In this document: in pieces, positions 16,809 through 23,844 of the stretch
Position numbering within the stretch: the stretch's first letter is position 1
How the letters are laid out: each line of letters starts with the position of its first letter
Made by a program: the position numbers and the translations under genes
Notes under the pieces: generated by a model
What the model was told of the DNA's origin: nothing
Seen by the model: only the letters and a program-made list of their open reading frames with translations
Databases searched by the model: none
Assembly (NCBI RefSeq): GCF_000428885.1
Contig: NZ_AUAU01000016.1
Span: forward strand, 45,714-109,713
Origin: Geothrix fermentans DSM 14018
Lineage (GTDB): Bacteria > Acidobacteriota > Holophagae > Holophagales > Holophagaceae
DNA: 64,000 nt
Direction of reading: 5' to 3'

Positions 16809-16850
16809 TTAAATCCTGTTAATCCAGCTTTCAATCCTGTTAATCCTGTC
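16809..16850. repeat. Right terminal repeat of GxxExxY cassette
   Basis: Forty-two bases; on the minus strand they begin GACAGGATTAACAGGATTG and match the left end and the block at 6681-6721. Confidence 0.85.
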
Positions 16851-16876
16851 AAAGAACCCGCCGTGTGGGTCGGCGC

Positions 16877-18712
16877 CTACAACACGGTTTCGCGGATGAT
16901 CTCTTCGATGGTGGTGACGCCGTCGAGCACCTTGCGGCAGCCGGAGCGGCGGAGGGTGATCATGCCCTCCTTCTGGCCCTGCTCACGCAGCTCGATGGCG
17001 GAGGCGCCCGTGAGGATCATGTCCTTGAGGGTCTCGGACATCTCCAGCACTTCGTAGAGGCCCACGCGGCCCTTGTAGCCGCGCTTGTTGCAGACATCGC
17101 AGCCCACGGGTTTGTAGAAGGTGATGCCCCGCTGGATCTCCTCGGGGGTGAACCCCACTTCGCGGAGGGCCTCCTCGGGCTGGTGGTGGGTGTCCACCGC
17201 CTTGCAGCTGGCGCACAGGCGGCGCACGAGGCGCTGGGCGCAGATGATGTTCACCGAGGTGGCCACCAGGAACGGCTCCACGCCCATGTTCATGAGGCGG
17301 TTGATGGTGCTGGGGGCATCGTTGGTGTGGAGGGTGGAGAGCACCAGGTGGCCCGTGAGGGAGGCCTTGATGGCGATCTCGGCGGTCTCGAAGTCCCGGA
17401 TCTCGCCCACGAGGATGATGTTCGGGTCCTGCCGGAGGAAGGAGCGCAGCGCGGCGGCGAAGTTGAGGCCGATCTGCTCCTTCATCTGCACCTGGTTGAT
17501 GCCGGGGAAGTTGAACTCGACGGGATCCTCGGCGGTGAGGATGTTGGTGTCCACGGTGTTGAGCTTGGCGATGGAGGAATACAGGGTGTTCGTCTTGCCC
17601 GACCCCGTGGGCCCCGTCACCAGCACCATGCCGTAGGGCTTGGAGATCTGGCGGTCCCAGCGCTCCAGGCTCTCGGGCTCGAAGCCGAGCTTGGTGAGGT
17701 CGAGCATGAGCTTGTCGCTGTCCAGCAGCCGCAGCACGATCTTCTCGCCGAAGAGGGTGGGCAGGATGCTCACGCGGTAGTCGATGACCTTCTGCCGACC
17801 GCCCATGTTCACCCGCAGCTTGATGCGGCCATCCTGGGGCAGGCGCTTCTCCGCGATGTTGAGCTTGGCCAGGATCTTCACGCGGGAGGTGAGGGGATCC
17901 TTCAGCTTGAGGTTGGGCCGCATGACCTCCTGGAGGATGCCGTCGATGCGGAACCGGATGCGGTAGTTCTTCTCGTAGGGCTCGATGTGGATGTCGGAGG
18001 CGCCTTTCTTGATGGCGTCGATGAGCACCATGTTCACGAGCTTCACCACCGGCGCGTCTTCACTGCCCTTCTTCAGGGCACCGACGTTGATGCTCTCCTC
18101 GTCGTCGTCCGTGGTTTCGTATTCGGCGTCGGCATCCAGCTCCTGCTCCAGATCCTGGAGGTCGAAGTGCTCGTCCTGCTCGTTGAACGGCTTCCCGCCG
18201 CTGGTGTCCGTGGGTCCGGCCGCCGGCACGCCGCCACCCATGGTGGTCCGGGCGCCCTGGTTGTCCGCCAGGCGCACGCCGCTGGAGCCGCCGTAGTACC
18301 GCTCCACGGCCCGGACCAGGCCCATCTCGCTGGAAACGACGGGATCCACGTTGTAGCCCGTGTGGAACCGCACGTCATCCATGGCGAAGATGTCCGTGGG
18401 GTCGGACATGGCCAGGGTGAGCACGTTGCCCGTGCGCTGGAGGGGCAGCACCTTGTGCCGCTGGGCCAAGTCCTTGGGGATCAGGGCGATGACCGTGGGG
18501 TCGATGGGCGGCCACTGCTCCAGGTCCGCCGCCGGGACGCCGTACTGCATGCCCAGGAAGCTCACGATGTCCTGATCCGAACAGTACCCCTGGCGCACGA
18601 CGATGCTGCCGAGCTTGCCGCCCTCGCGCCGCTGGATCCTGATGACATCCTCCAGCTGGGCATCCGTGATGAGCTGGGCCTTGACGAGCATTTCCCCGAG
18701 CTTGCTGACCAC
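16877..18712 (-). CDS. pilB: Type IV pilus assembly ATPase PilB
   Basis: A 611-residue GspE-family ATPase that powers pilus extension. An N-terminal MshEN-like domain (residues about 1-140) is followed by an acidic linker rich in Asp/Glu (175-220) and the ATPase core. The core has Walker A GPTGSGKT (367-374), TAEDPVEF, Walker B DPNIILVGEIRD and TGHLVLSTLHTND. A four-Cys zinc site is seen as CASC and CDVC, separating assembly ATPases from PilT. MshEN domains of related ATPases bind cyclic di-GMP, which fits the nearby GGDEF gene. The GTG start has GGAGG five bases upstream; longer in-frame extension runs antisense to the next gene and was discarded. Confidence 0.96.
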   Translation of the reverse strand: MVSKLGEMLVKAQLITDAQLEDVIRIQRREGGKLGSIVVRQGYCSDQDIVSFLGMQYGVPAADLEQWPPIDPTVIALIPKDLAQRHKVLPLQRTGNVLTLAMSDPTDIFAMDDVRFHTGYNVDPVVSSEMGLVRAVERYYGGSSGVRLADNQGARTTMGGGVPAAGPTDTSGGKPFNEQDEHFDLQDLEQELDADAEYETTDDDEESINVGALKKGSEDAPVVKLVNMVLIDAIKKGASDIHIEPYEKNYRIRFRIDGILQEVMRPNLKLKDPLTSRVKILAKLNIAEKRLPQDGRIKLRVNMGGRQKVIDYRVSILPTLFGEKIVLRLLDSDKLMLDLTKLGFEPESLERWDRQISKPYGMVLVTGPTGSGKTNTLYSSIAKLNTVDTNILTAEDPVEFNFPGINQVQMKEQIGLNFAAALRSFLRQDPNIILVGEIRDFETAEIAIKASLTGHLVLSTLHTNDAPSTINRLMNMGVEPFLVATSVNIICAQRLVRRLCASCKAVDTHHQPEEALREVGFTPEEIQRGITFYKPVGCDVCNKRGYKGRVGLYEVLEMSETLKDMILTGASAIELREQGQKEGMITLRRSGCRKVLDGVTTIEEIIRETVL

Positions 18713-18790
18713 TGCTGCCTCCGGATGGGGTGAGGCGATGGTAACACCACCCGGGGCGCCCCCAGACGCGGCCCATTGTATGCTTGCGCC

Positions 18791-20749
18791 ATGCCCGTCC
18801 AAGGAACCCCGCCCCAGCGCCTGCTGCTGGCCCGGCAGCTGATCCGGGAGAAGGGATTGTCCAGGACGGACCTCGCCCTGCTTGAGGACATTCTCCGGGA
18901 AGGGGCCGGCGACCTGGATCCCCTGCTGGAGGCCCCTTCGCGGGAGGCCGCCCCCGTCCGGGAATCCCCGGACCAGGCGAACCTGAGGCACCACCTCGGC
19001 CTCTTCCTGGCCTTCCTGCACCAGCTCTCCCCCCAGCGGCTGGAGGAGACCCGGCTGCCCATGGGCCCGGTCCTCCAGCACAGCCTGGGCCGCCTGGAGG
19101 AGCTGACCGCGACGGCCCACCGGGAGCTGATGGTGGAGCAGGAGCAGCCCGCCTGGGTGGGGCTCCTCCTGGACCTCATGGCCTCCCTCCGGGTCATGGC
19201 CCCTCCGTCGGGCGGGGACGCAGCGGCGCTCCGGGGCCTCTGGGCCGCCTTCCTGCAGGATCACCGGGATTCCTTCCGCCAGATCCTGGCCGCCCTCCAG
19301 ACCTGCGCCGAAGGACCGGAGACCGTGGCCGCCCTGAACGCGCAGATGAAAGTGGTGAACCGGGCCATCCAGGGCCGGGGCCGGCTGGAGGAATCCCTGG
19401 CCCGGCTGGCGGAGCAGCTGGAGGCCTGCATCCCGCCGGAGTTCCATGCCCGGGCCGAGCCCCTGCTGCTGCTGCACCACGTGGTGTCCAACCTGCGCCT
19501 CGGCCTGATGCGCCCCCTGGACCCGGGCGCCCACTGGCCCGCCGTGGAGCAGGTTCGGGGAAGCCTCCGCTGGCTCTGGGACCACCTGGGCTGGGTGCTG
19601 CCCCGCATGGACGCCGAGCTGTTCCGGGACCGCGTCCCGGCCGATCTGAGGCAGCTGCTGCAGGAGCTCCGCCGGGAGGACCGGACCGTCTTCTCCGTGG
19701 TGGCCCAGGCCCTGGTCAGCCACATCTCGCTCCTCGGCCTGATGGAATCCCTGCGCCAGCCGGCGGAACCCGGCGCCCAGGACCTCTTCGCGGCCGTGCC
19801 CACCTTCCTCGTCGTCGAATCCGAGCTGGGCCGGGTGGCGGAGCGCGCCTACGACCCCGCCCGGGCCGCGCTTCTGGATCCGGACCGGCCCGAGACGCCG
19901 CGCCTCCGGGCCTACCTGCGGCAGGCGGTGCTGAACCTGCGCCAGGACCAGGCTACCCTCCAGGGCCTCCTCCACCAGGCCCTGGCCGCGGGAGATCTCG
20001 AACAGCTGGCCCAGGCCCAGGACAACCTCCGGAGGCTGCTCGTCAACCACCAGAAGCAGCTGGCGGGCGAGCTGGTGGGGCTGTTCTCGCCGGATGTCCA
20101 GCAGCGGCTCTTCCCGGATTCCCCAAGCCTGATGGAAGAGGGCGAGCGGCTCCGGCTGCGCATCCAGCGGCTCTGGGAGCAGGTTCCGCCCATCCACGCC
20201 CACCTTCTGCTGAGCCTGGAGCTCCAGGACTGGCCGCGCCTGGCACTGGGTCTCGCCCAGGCCTACCGCCACCTCCTCGCCTTCCGCCGCAGCGCGGAGT
20301 TCCCCCTCATGCGCCGGCCGGACCGGGAGGAGGCCGGCCGGCTCATCCAGGACCTGGGCCGGCTGCTGGAGTCCCCGGAGGAAGTGCACCAGGCCCTCCG
20401 GGACGCCATGGACGTCCTTGGGGAGCTGCTCCGGTTCCTGGAACTGTTCATGCTCCGCATCAACGCCCGCGTCCCCCTGATCCGCCGCGACCTCGAAGTG
20501 GCCCAGGAATCCCTGAAGCTCATCGCCGGCCTGAACGGAAACCCCACCGGCCCGGAACGCACCCGGATCTCGCACCGGCTGATCCAGAACGCCAAGCGCC
20601 TGGGGGTCCGGGACGCCCAGGCGCTGACCCTCCTGAAACGCTGGGTCCGCGCCGAACGCGGCCAGAAGGAAGGCGCCCCGCCGGTCCTGGACCAGCTCGC
20701 CGCCCATCTGGGCCAACTGGTCCTGAGGCTGGAAGCCGCGTTGGGCTAG
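18791..20749 (+). CDS. Large helical protein of unknown function
   Basis: I do not recognise this 652-residue protein. It is rich in Leu, Arg, Gln and Glu, with almost continuous predicted-helix character and no signal peptide, membrane segment or catalytic motif that I can see. Several sections look like long amphipathic helices (for example RLEESLARLAEQLEACIPPE and LEQLAQAQDNLRRLLVNHQK). It is divergent from pilB, with only 78 bases between starts, and is followed 32 bases later by the GGDEF gene. A scaffold or regulatory role linked to the pilus or cyclic di-GMP is possible but is only inferred from position. The ATG lacks a clear ribosome site; an ATG at 18776 is also in frame. Confidence 0.7.
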   Translation: MPVQGTPPQRLLLARQLIREKGLSRTDLALLEDILREGAGDLDPLLEAPSREAAPVRESPDQANLRHHLGLFLAFLHQLSPQRLEETRLPMGPVLQHSLGRLEELTATAHRELMVEQEQPAWVGLLLDLMASLRVMAPPSGGDAAALRGLWAAFLQDHRDSFRQILAALQTCAEGPETVAALNAQMKVVNRAIQGRGRLEESLARLAEQLEACIPPEFHARAEPLLLLHHVVSNLRLGLMRPLDPGAHWPAVEQVRGSLRWLWDHLGWVLPRMDAELFRDRVPADLRQLLQELRREDRTVFSVVAQALVSHISLLGLMESLRQPAEPGAQDLFAAVPTFLVVESELGRVAERAYDPARAALLDPDRPETPRLRAYLRQAVLNLRQDQATLQGLLHQALAAGDLEQLAQAQDNLRRLLVNHQKQLAGELVGLFSPDVQQRLFPDSPSLMEEGERLRLRIQRLWEQVPPIHAHLLLSLELQDWPRLALGLAQAYRHLLAFRRSAEFPLMRRPDREEAGRLIQDLGRLLESPEEVHQALRDAMDVLGELLRFLELFMLRINARVPLIRRDLEVAQESLKLIAGLNGNPTGPERTRISHRLIQNAKRLGVRDAQALTLLKRWVRAERGQKEGAPPVLDQLAAHLGQLVLRLEAALG

Positions 20750-20781
20750 GATTGCCTAATAGAACCCCCTTCGGGAGCCCC

Positions 20782-21942
20782 ATGCATCGCATCCACTGGC
20801 TGGAACCCCATCCCTCCCGGGCGGGCGATGCATTGCGCGAGGCCCTCGCGGGCTGGGGGCACGAGGTGGTGCCGGGAGCGGGTCCGGGATCGCTGGTGCT
20901 GGTCGCCGAGCGGCCGGACCCGGCCCTGATCCCCCTGGAGGGATCCGAGATCCTGTGGTGGGTCCAGCGGGCCGAAGCCGAGGAGGTCAGCGCGGTGCTG
21001 GGCCAGCGGCCCGGCTGGGTGCTCCTCCAGGACCGCCCCCTGGAGGCCGCCCGGGAGGCCCTCCGGCAGCTGCGCCAACGGGACCTCGGCAGCGAGGGCT
21101 GGCTGCGCCAGATGCTGCACCTCGCCACCCTGGACGACCTGCTCAAGCTCATGCTCGGCCGGGCCATCCGGCAGTCCCGGGCCCAGGGCGGCGCCATCTG
21201 GATCCGGAAGGAGGACACCTTCTTCCAGCGGGCCGGGGACGGATCGTTCCCCGAGGCCCCCCTGCCCCGCCCGGAGGCCCTGGACCTGGTGCACCGCGGG
21301 AAGGGGTTCCTGCTGGCCGCTTCGGAGCAGCTGGGCCTCCTGCGCCTGGTGGACCCCCGGGAGCCGCCGGAGCGGTTCCTCACGGGGTTCGGGGACGTGG
21401 AGCCCCTGCTGCTCAATGCCTGGCGGCTGGAGGAGAGCCGCGCCCTGTCCTTCAAGGACGACCTCACGGTGGCCCAGAACCGCCGCTGCCTGGAGGCGGA
21501 GCTGCCCCAGGCCGTGCGCGCGGCGGCCGCCAAGGGCGAGTCCGTGGCCCTGGTCTTCATCGACGTGGACGACCTCAAGCAGGTGAACAGCCAGTACGGC
21601 CACCCCGCGGGGAGCATCGTGCTCGAGGCCGTGGCCCGGATCGCCCAGCGGCTCTGCCGCGCCCACGATCGCCTCTACCGCTACGGGGGGGACGAGTTCT
21701 GCATCCTCATGCCGGGAACCCTGGCCCGGGGCGCCCAGAAGCTGGCGGAGCGCCTGGTGCAGGTCGTCCTGAGCCAGCCCGTGGCCCTGGGCGACGAGCG
21801 CCTGGCCATCTCCCTCAGCGCCGGCGTCGCCGCCTTCCCCGAGCACGCGGACGGCGCCGGCCACCTCATCGAGGAAGCCGACCGCGCCCTGCTCCGCGCC
21901 AAGCGCGAGGGCAAGCGGCAGGTGGTGGTGGCGGGGGCATGA
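20782..21942 (+). CDS. GGDEF-domain diguanylate cyclase
   Basis: A 386-residue protein with an unrecognised N-terminal half and a C-terminal GGDEF domain that makes cyclic di-GMP from two GTP. The active-site loop is YGGDEF, and the metal-binding Asp lies in LVFIDVDDLKQVNSQYGH. An inhibitory I-site RxxD (RAHD) stands exactly five residues before GGDEF, so product feedback is likely. SLSAGVAAFPEHADGAGHLI and the final EADRALLRAKREGK are typical. GGGAG precedes the ATG; an upstream TTG at 20752 is less likely. The N-terminal region may be a degenerate sensor. Its PilB neighbour carries an MshEN-like domain, a possible target. Confidence 0.93.
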   Translation: MHRIHWLEPHPSRAGDALREALAGWGHEVVPGAGPGSLVLVAERPDPALIPLEGSEILWWVQRAEAEEVSAVLGQRPGWVLLQDRPLEAAREALRQLRQRDLGSEGWLRQMLHLATLDDLLKLMLGRAIRQSRAQGGAIWIRKEDTFFQRAGDGSFPEAPLPRPEALDLVHRGKGFLLAASEQLGLLRLVDPREPPERFLTGFGDVEPLLLNAWRLEESRALSFKDDLTVAQNRRCLEAELPQAVRAAAAKGESVALVFIDVDDLKQVNSQYGHPAGSIVLEAVARIAQRLCRAHDRLYRYGGDEFCILMPGTLARGAQKLAERLVQVVLSQPVALGDERLAISLSAGVAAFPEHADGAGHLIEEADRALLRAKREGKRQVVVAGA

Positions 21943-21970
21943 CACCCATTCGCGTTCAATCGTAAGAGAT

Positions 21971-22151
21971 CCACCACGGAGGCCCAGAGCATGGGCACAC
22001 GGGAAGCGGCGGGTCCGGATGCCCCAAAAAGGATCCGGACTCGCCGCCTCCCGTGGCTTCCGGCTTGGCCGGAAGCGGCCTCCGGCCTGCCCATGACGGA
22101 GGAACACGGAGGCCTCCGTACCTCCTCCGTGGCCCCGGTGTCTCCGTGGTG
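21971..22151. repeat. Small unit bounded by CACCACGGAGGC-type ends, with nested palindromes
   Basis: The left end reads CCACCACGGAGGCCC and the right end TCTCCGTGGTG, with further CACGGAGG words at 22095-22140. Inside are nested inverted repeats: CATGGGCA with TGCCCATG (22088-22095), and CACGGGA-GCGGCG-GTCCGGAT with its complement. No coding frame is credible. It fills the convergent gap between the GGDEF gene and dnaJ. Confidence 0.6.
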
Positions 22152-22187
22152 AAGCTCTAGCATTGAACGCTTGGTGGTGTTGAGGCC

Positions 22188-23348
22188 CTACTTCCGCTTC
22201 TTCTTCCGGCCCTTCTCCGCTCCGAACACCTTGGCGAGGAAACCCTCCTCGCCTGCTCCGGCGGGCTCACCCTCCAGGCTCCGGCGGAGCTGCTCCAGGA
22301 GCTCGCGCTGTTCGCCGGTGAGGGACTTGGGCACGGCCACCCGCAGGTGCAGGTAGAGGTCGCCGCGGCCGGCGCCCTGGAGGCGGGGGACGCCCGCGTT
22401 CACCAGCTTCACCACGTGATCGGCGGGAGTGCCCGCGGCCAGCTTCACCTTGTCGGGACCGTAGGGGGTCTCCACCTCCAGGGTCCCCCCTGTCACCAGC
22501 AGGGGCCAGGACACCTCCAGGCGCTGGTGCAGGTCCAGGCCATCCCGCTCGTACTTCGGATCCGCCTCCACGTCGAAGACCACGTACAGGTCGCCGGTGC
22601 GGCCCCCAAAGCGGCCGGCCTCGCCCTGGTTCTGCAGGCGGAGCCGGGTGCCCCGGTCCACGCCCGCGGGCACCTTGAAGCTGACCTTCGACTTGCGCTG
22701 GATGCGGCCCTCGCCCCGGCACTCGCGGCAGGGCTTGGGGATGATGCGCCCCTTGCCCTCGCAGCGAGGGCAGGGCGTGAGCATCTGGAAGAAGCCCTGG
22801 CGCATGGCCACCTGGCCCGCGCCCCGGCACTGGGGGCAGGTCTCCGGTCGGGTCCCCGGCTCGCAGCCGGAGCCGTGGCAAGTGCCGCAGGCCTCCAGGC
22901 GCGGGATGCTCAGTTCCACGCTCTCCTTGCCGAAGATGGCGTCCCGGAAGCTCAGCTTCAGGTTGTACTGCAGGTCCGAGCCCCGCTCCTCGCCGGTGGA
23001 CCGGCGACGGCCCCCACCGCCGAAGAGGTCCCCGAAGAGGCCGCCGCCGAAGAAGCTGCCGAGGATGTCCTCGAAATCCGCGAACTGGTTCGGGTCGAAC
23101 TGGAACTGCTGGCCGCCCCCGGCGCCTCCCACGCCCGCATGGCCGTACTGGTCGTAGGCCCGCCGCTTTTCGGGGTCCGACAGCACGCTGTAGGCCTCGG
23201 CGGCCTCCTTGAACTTCTCCTCGGCTTCCTTGTTGCCCGGGTTGCGGTCGGGATGCAGTTCCATGGCCAGCTTGCGGTAGGCCTTCTTCAGCTCGTCCGC
23301 CCCGGCCTCCTTGGATACGCCGAGCACTTCGTAGTAGTCACGCTTCAT
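22188..23348 (-). CDS. dnaJ: Chaperone protein DnaJ
   Basis: A 386-residue type I Hsp40. The J domain (residues 1-70) has the HPD motif in AMELHPDRNPGN. A Gly/Phe-rich stretch with GGGLFGDLFGGGG follows, then four zinc-finger CxxCxGxG repeats (CGTCHGSG, CPQCRGAG, CPRCEGKG, CRECRGEG) and the two C-terminal substrate-binding domains. A basic Lys-rich end (GRKKKRK) is slightly unusual. It stimulates DnaK ATPase activity and hands over unfolded clients. The gene closes the hrcA-grpE-dnaK operon, but a four-helix-bundle cassette lies between dnaK and this start. The terminal repeat of that cassette provides the only purine-rich sequence (GAGGA) upstream. Confidence 0.97.
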   Translation of the reverse strand: MKRDYYEVLGVSKEAGADELKKAYRKLAMELHPDRNPGNKEAEEKFKEAAEAYSVLSDPEKRRAYDQYGHAGVGGAGGGQQFQFDPNQFADFEDILGSFFGGGLFGDLFGGGGRRRSTGEERGSDLQYNLKLSFRDAIFGKESVELSIPRLEACGTCHGSGCEPGTRPETCPQCRGAGQVAMRQGFFQMLTPCPRCEGKGRIIPKPCRECRGEGRIQRKSKVSFKVPAGVDRGTRLRLQNQGEAGRFGGRTGDLYVVFDVEADPKYERDGLDLHQRLEVSWPLLVTGGTLEVETPYGPDKVKLAAGTPADHVVKLVNAGVPRLQGAGRGDLYLHLRVAVPKSLTGEQRELLEQLRRSLEGEPAGAGEEGFLAKVFGAEKGRKKKRK

Positions 23349-23354
23349 GTTTGA

Positions 23355-23394
23355 TCAGTCCTCAGTCTTCAGTCTTCAGGGCTCAGTCTTCAGT
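23355..23394. repeat. Left terminal repeat of S23 cassette
   Basis: Imperfect tandem TCAGTCTTCAG words. The TGA stop of the cargo gene (23390-23392) lies inside it. Confidence 0.85.
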
Positions 23395-23788
23395 GGCGGC
23401 CCCCATTCGGGCGGCCGGCTGATCCGGGCGTCTTGTCGAATGAAACGGCAAGACCCGTCACCAGGCGAGCCACTTCCTGGGACAACCCAATCAAGTCTCC
23501 ATTCTCACCCAAAAAGCCCAGTTGCTGGGCGAGGTCCAGCTGGAATTCGAGTTCCCCCTCAGATCCAAGGGCGATGTCCACGAATCTAAGGAAGTCCTGT
23601 TCGCTCCGACGGGCACAACCCTCCACGAGATTGGAGGGAACAGATACCGCGGACCGGCGCAGCTGAGAGGCGAGCCCAAACCGCTCTTCTGAGGGAAATC
23701 CTGCCGTGGCGCGGTACACCTTCAGGGCCAGCTCCCGGGCCTTTGCGAAAGCCACCAGCTGGGGTGATCCCTCATGGCGGCTCCACAC
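23390..23788 (-). CDS. Four-helix-bundle protein of the S23 / 23S rRNA intervening-sequence family
   Basis: A 132-residue helical protein. The family core is FPSEERFGLASQLRRSAVSV followed by PSNLVEGCAR, then a helix with DFLRFVDIALGSEGELEFQL. Members are known from open frames inside 23S rRNA intervening sequences of Leptospira and others, and related four-helix proteins accompany diversity-generating retroelements; their function is unsettled. No rRNA gene or reverse transcriptase is in this window. The GTG start is used; no strong ribosome site is visible. The gene is inside a repeat-bounded unit between dnaK and dnaJ and probably is co-transcribed with them. Confidence 0.85.
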   Translation of the reverse strand: MWSRHEGSPQLVAFAKARELALKVYRATAGFPSEERFGLASQLRRSAVSVPSNLVEGCARRSEQDFLRFVDIALGSEGELEFQLDLAQQLGFLGENGDLIGLSQEVARLVTGLAVSFDKTPGSAGRPNGGRH

Positions 23789-23808
23789 GCATGGTCCTGA
23801 ACGGCCTC

Positions 23809-23842
23809 ACTGAAGACTGAAGACCGAGGACTGAAGACTGGA
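23809..23842. repeat. Right terminal repeat of S23 cassette
   Basis: ACTGAAGACTGAAGACCGAG followed by GACTGAAGACTGGA; an inverted imperfect match of 23355-23394. It ends three bases before the dnaK stop codon. Confidence 0.85.
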
Positions 23843-23844
23843 TC

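Larger units (their letters stand above)
16367..16850. mobile_element. 484-bp short-repeat-bounded cassette carrying a GxxExxY gene
   Basis: The unit begins with GACAGGATTAACAGGAT at 16367 and ends with its inverted counterpart at 16850. Each end is about 40 bases made of imperfect CAGGATTAA words, and the two ends match as terminal inverted repeats with the first 17 bases identical. Inside is a single gene whose TAA stop (16404-16406) lies within the left repeat. Removing the unit would leave about 53 bp between pilB and pilT. No transposase is present. Calling it mobile is an inference from structure. Confidence 0.65.
23355..23842. mobile_element. 488-bp short-repeat-bounded cassette carrying an S23 four-helix-bundle gene
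   Basis: Both ends consist of imperfect CTGAAGACTGA words in inverted orientation (23355-23394 and 23809-23842). A single gene lies between them, reading with the host operon, and its stop codon falls in the left repeat. Only about eight bases of non-cassette DNA remain between dnaK and dnaJ. Size, orientation and layout parallel the GxxExxY unit at 16367, while repeat word and cargo differ. Mobility is inferred; no transposase is present. Confidence 0.65.

Noticed and set aside
18713..20716. In-frame upstream extension of pilB, making a protein of about 1279 residues on the minus strand
   Set aside because: The extension runs antisense to the 652-residue gene, has no similarity to PilB, and a GTG with GGAGG at 18712 gives the usual PilB length.
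23390..23788. S23 gene as part of a diversity-generating retroelement
   Set aside because: No reverse transcriptase, template repeat or variable target gene lies in the neighbourhood.
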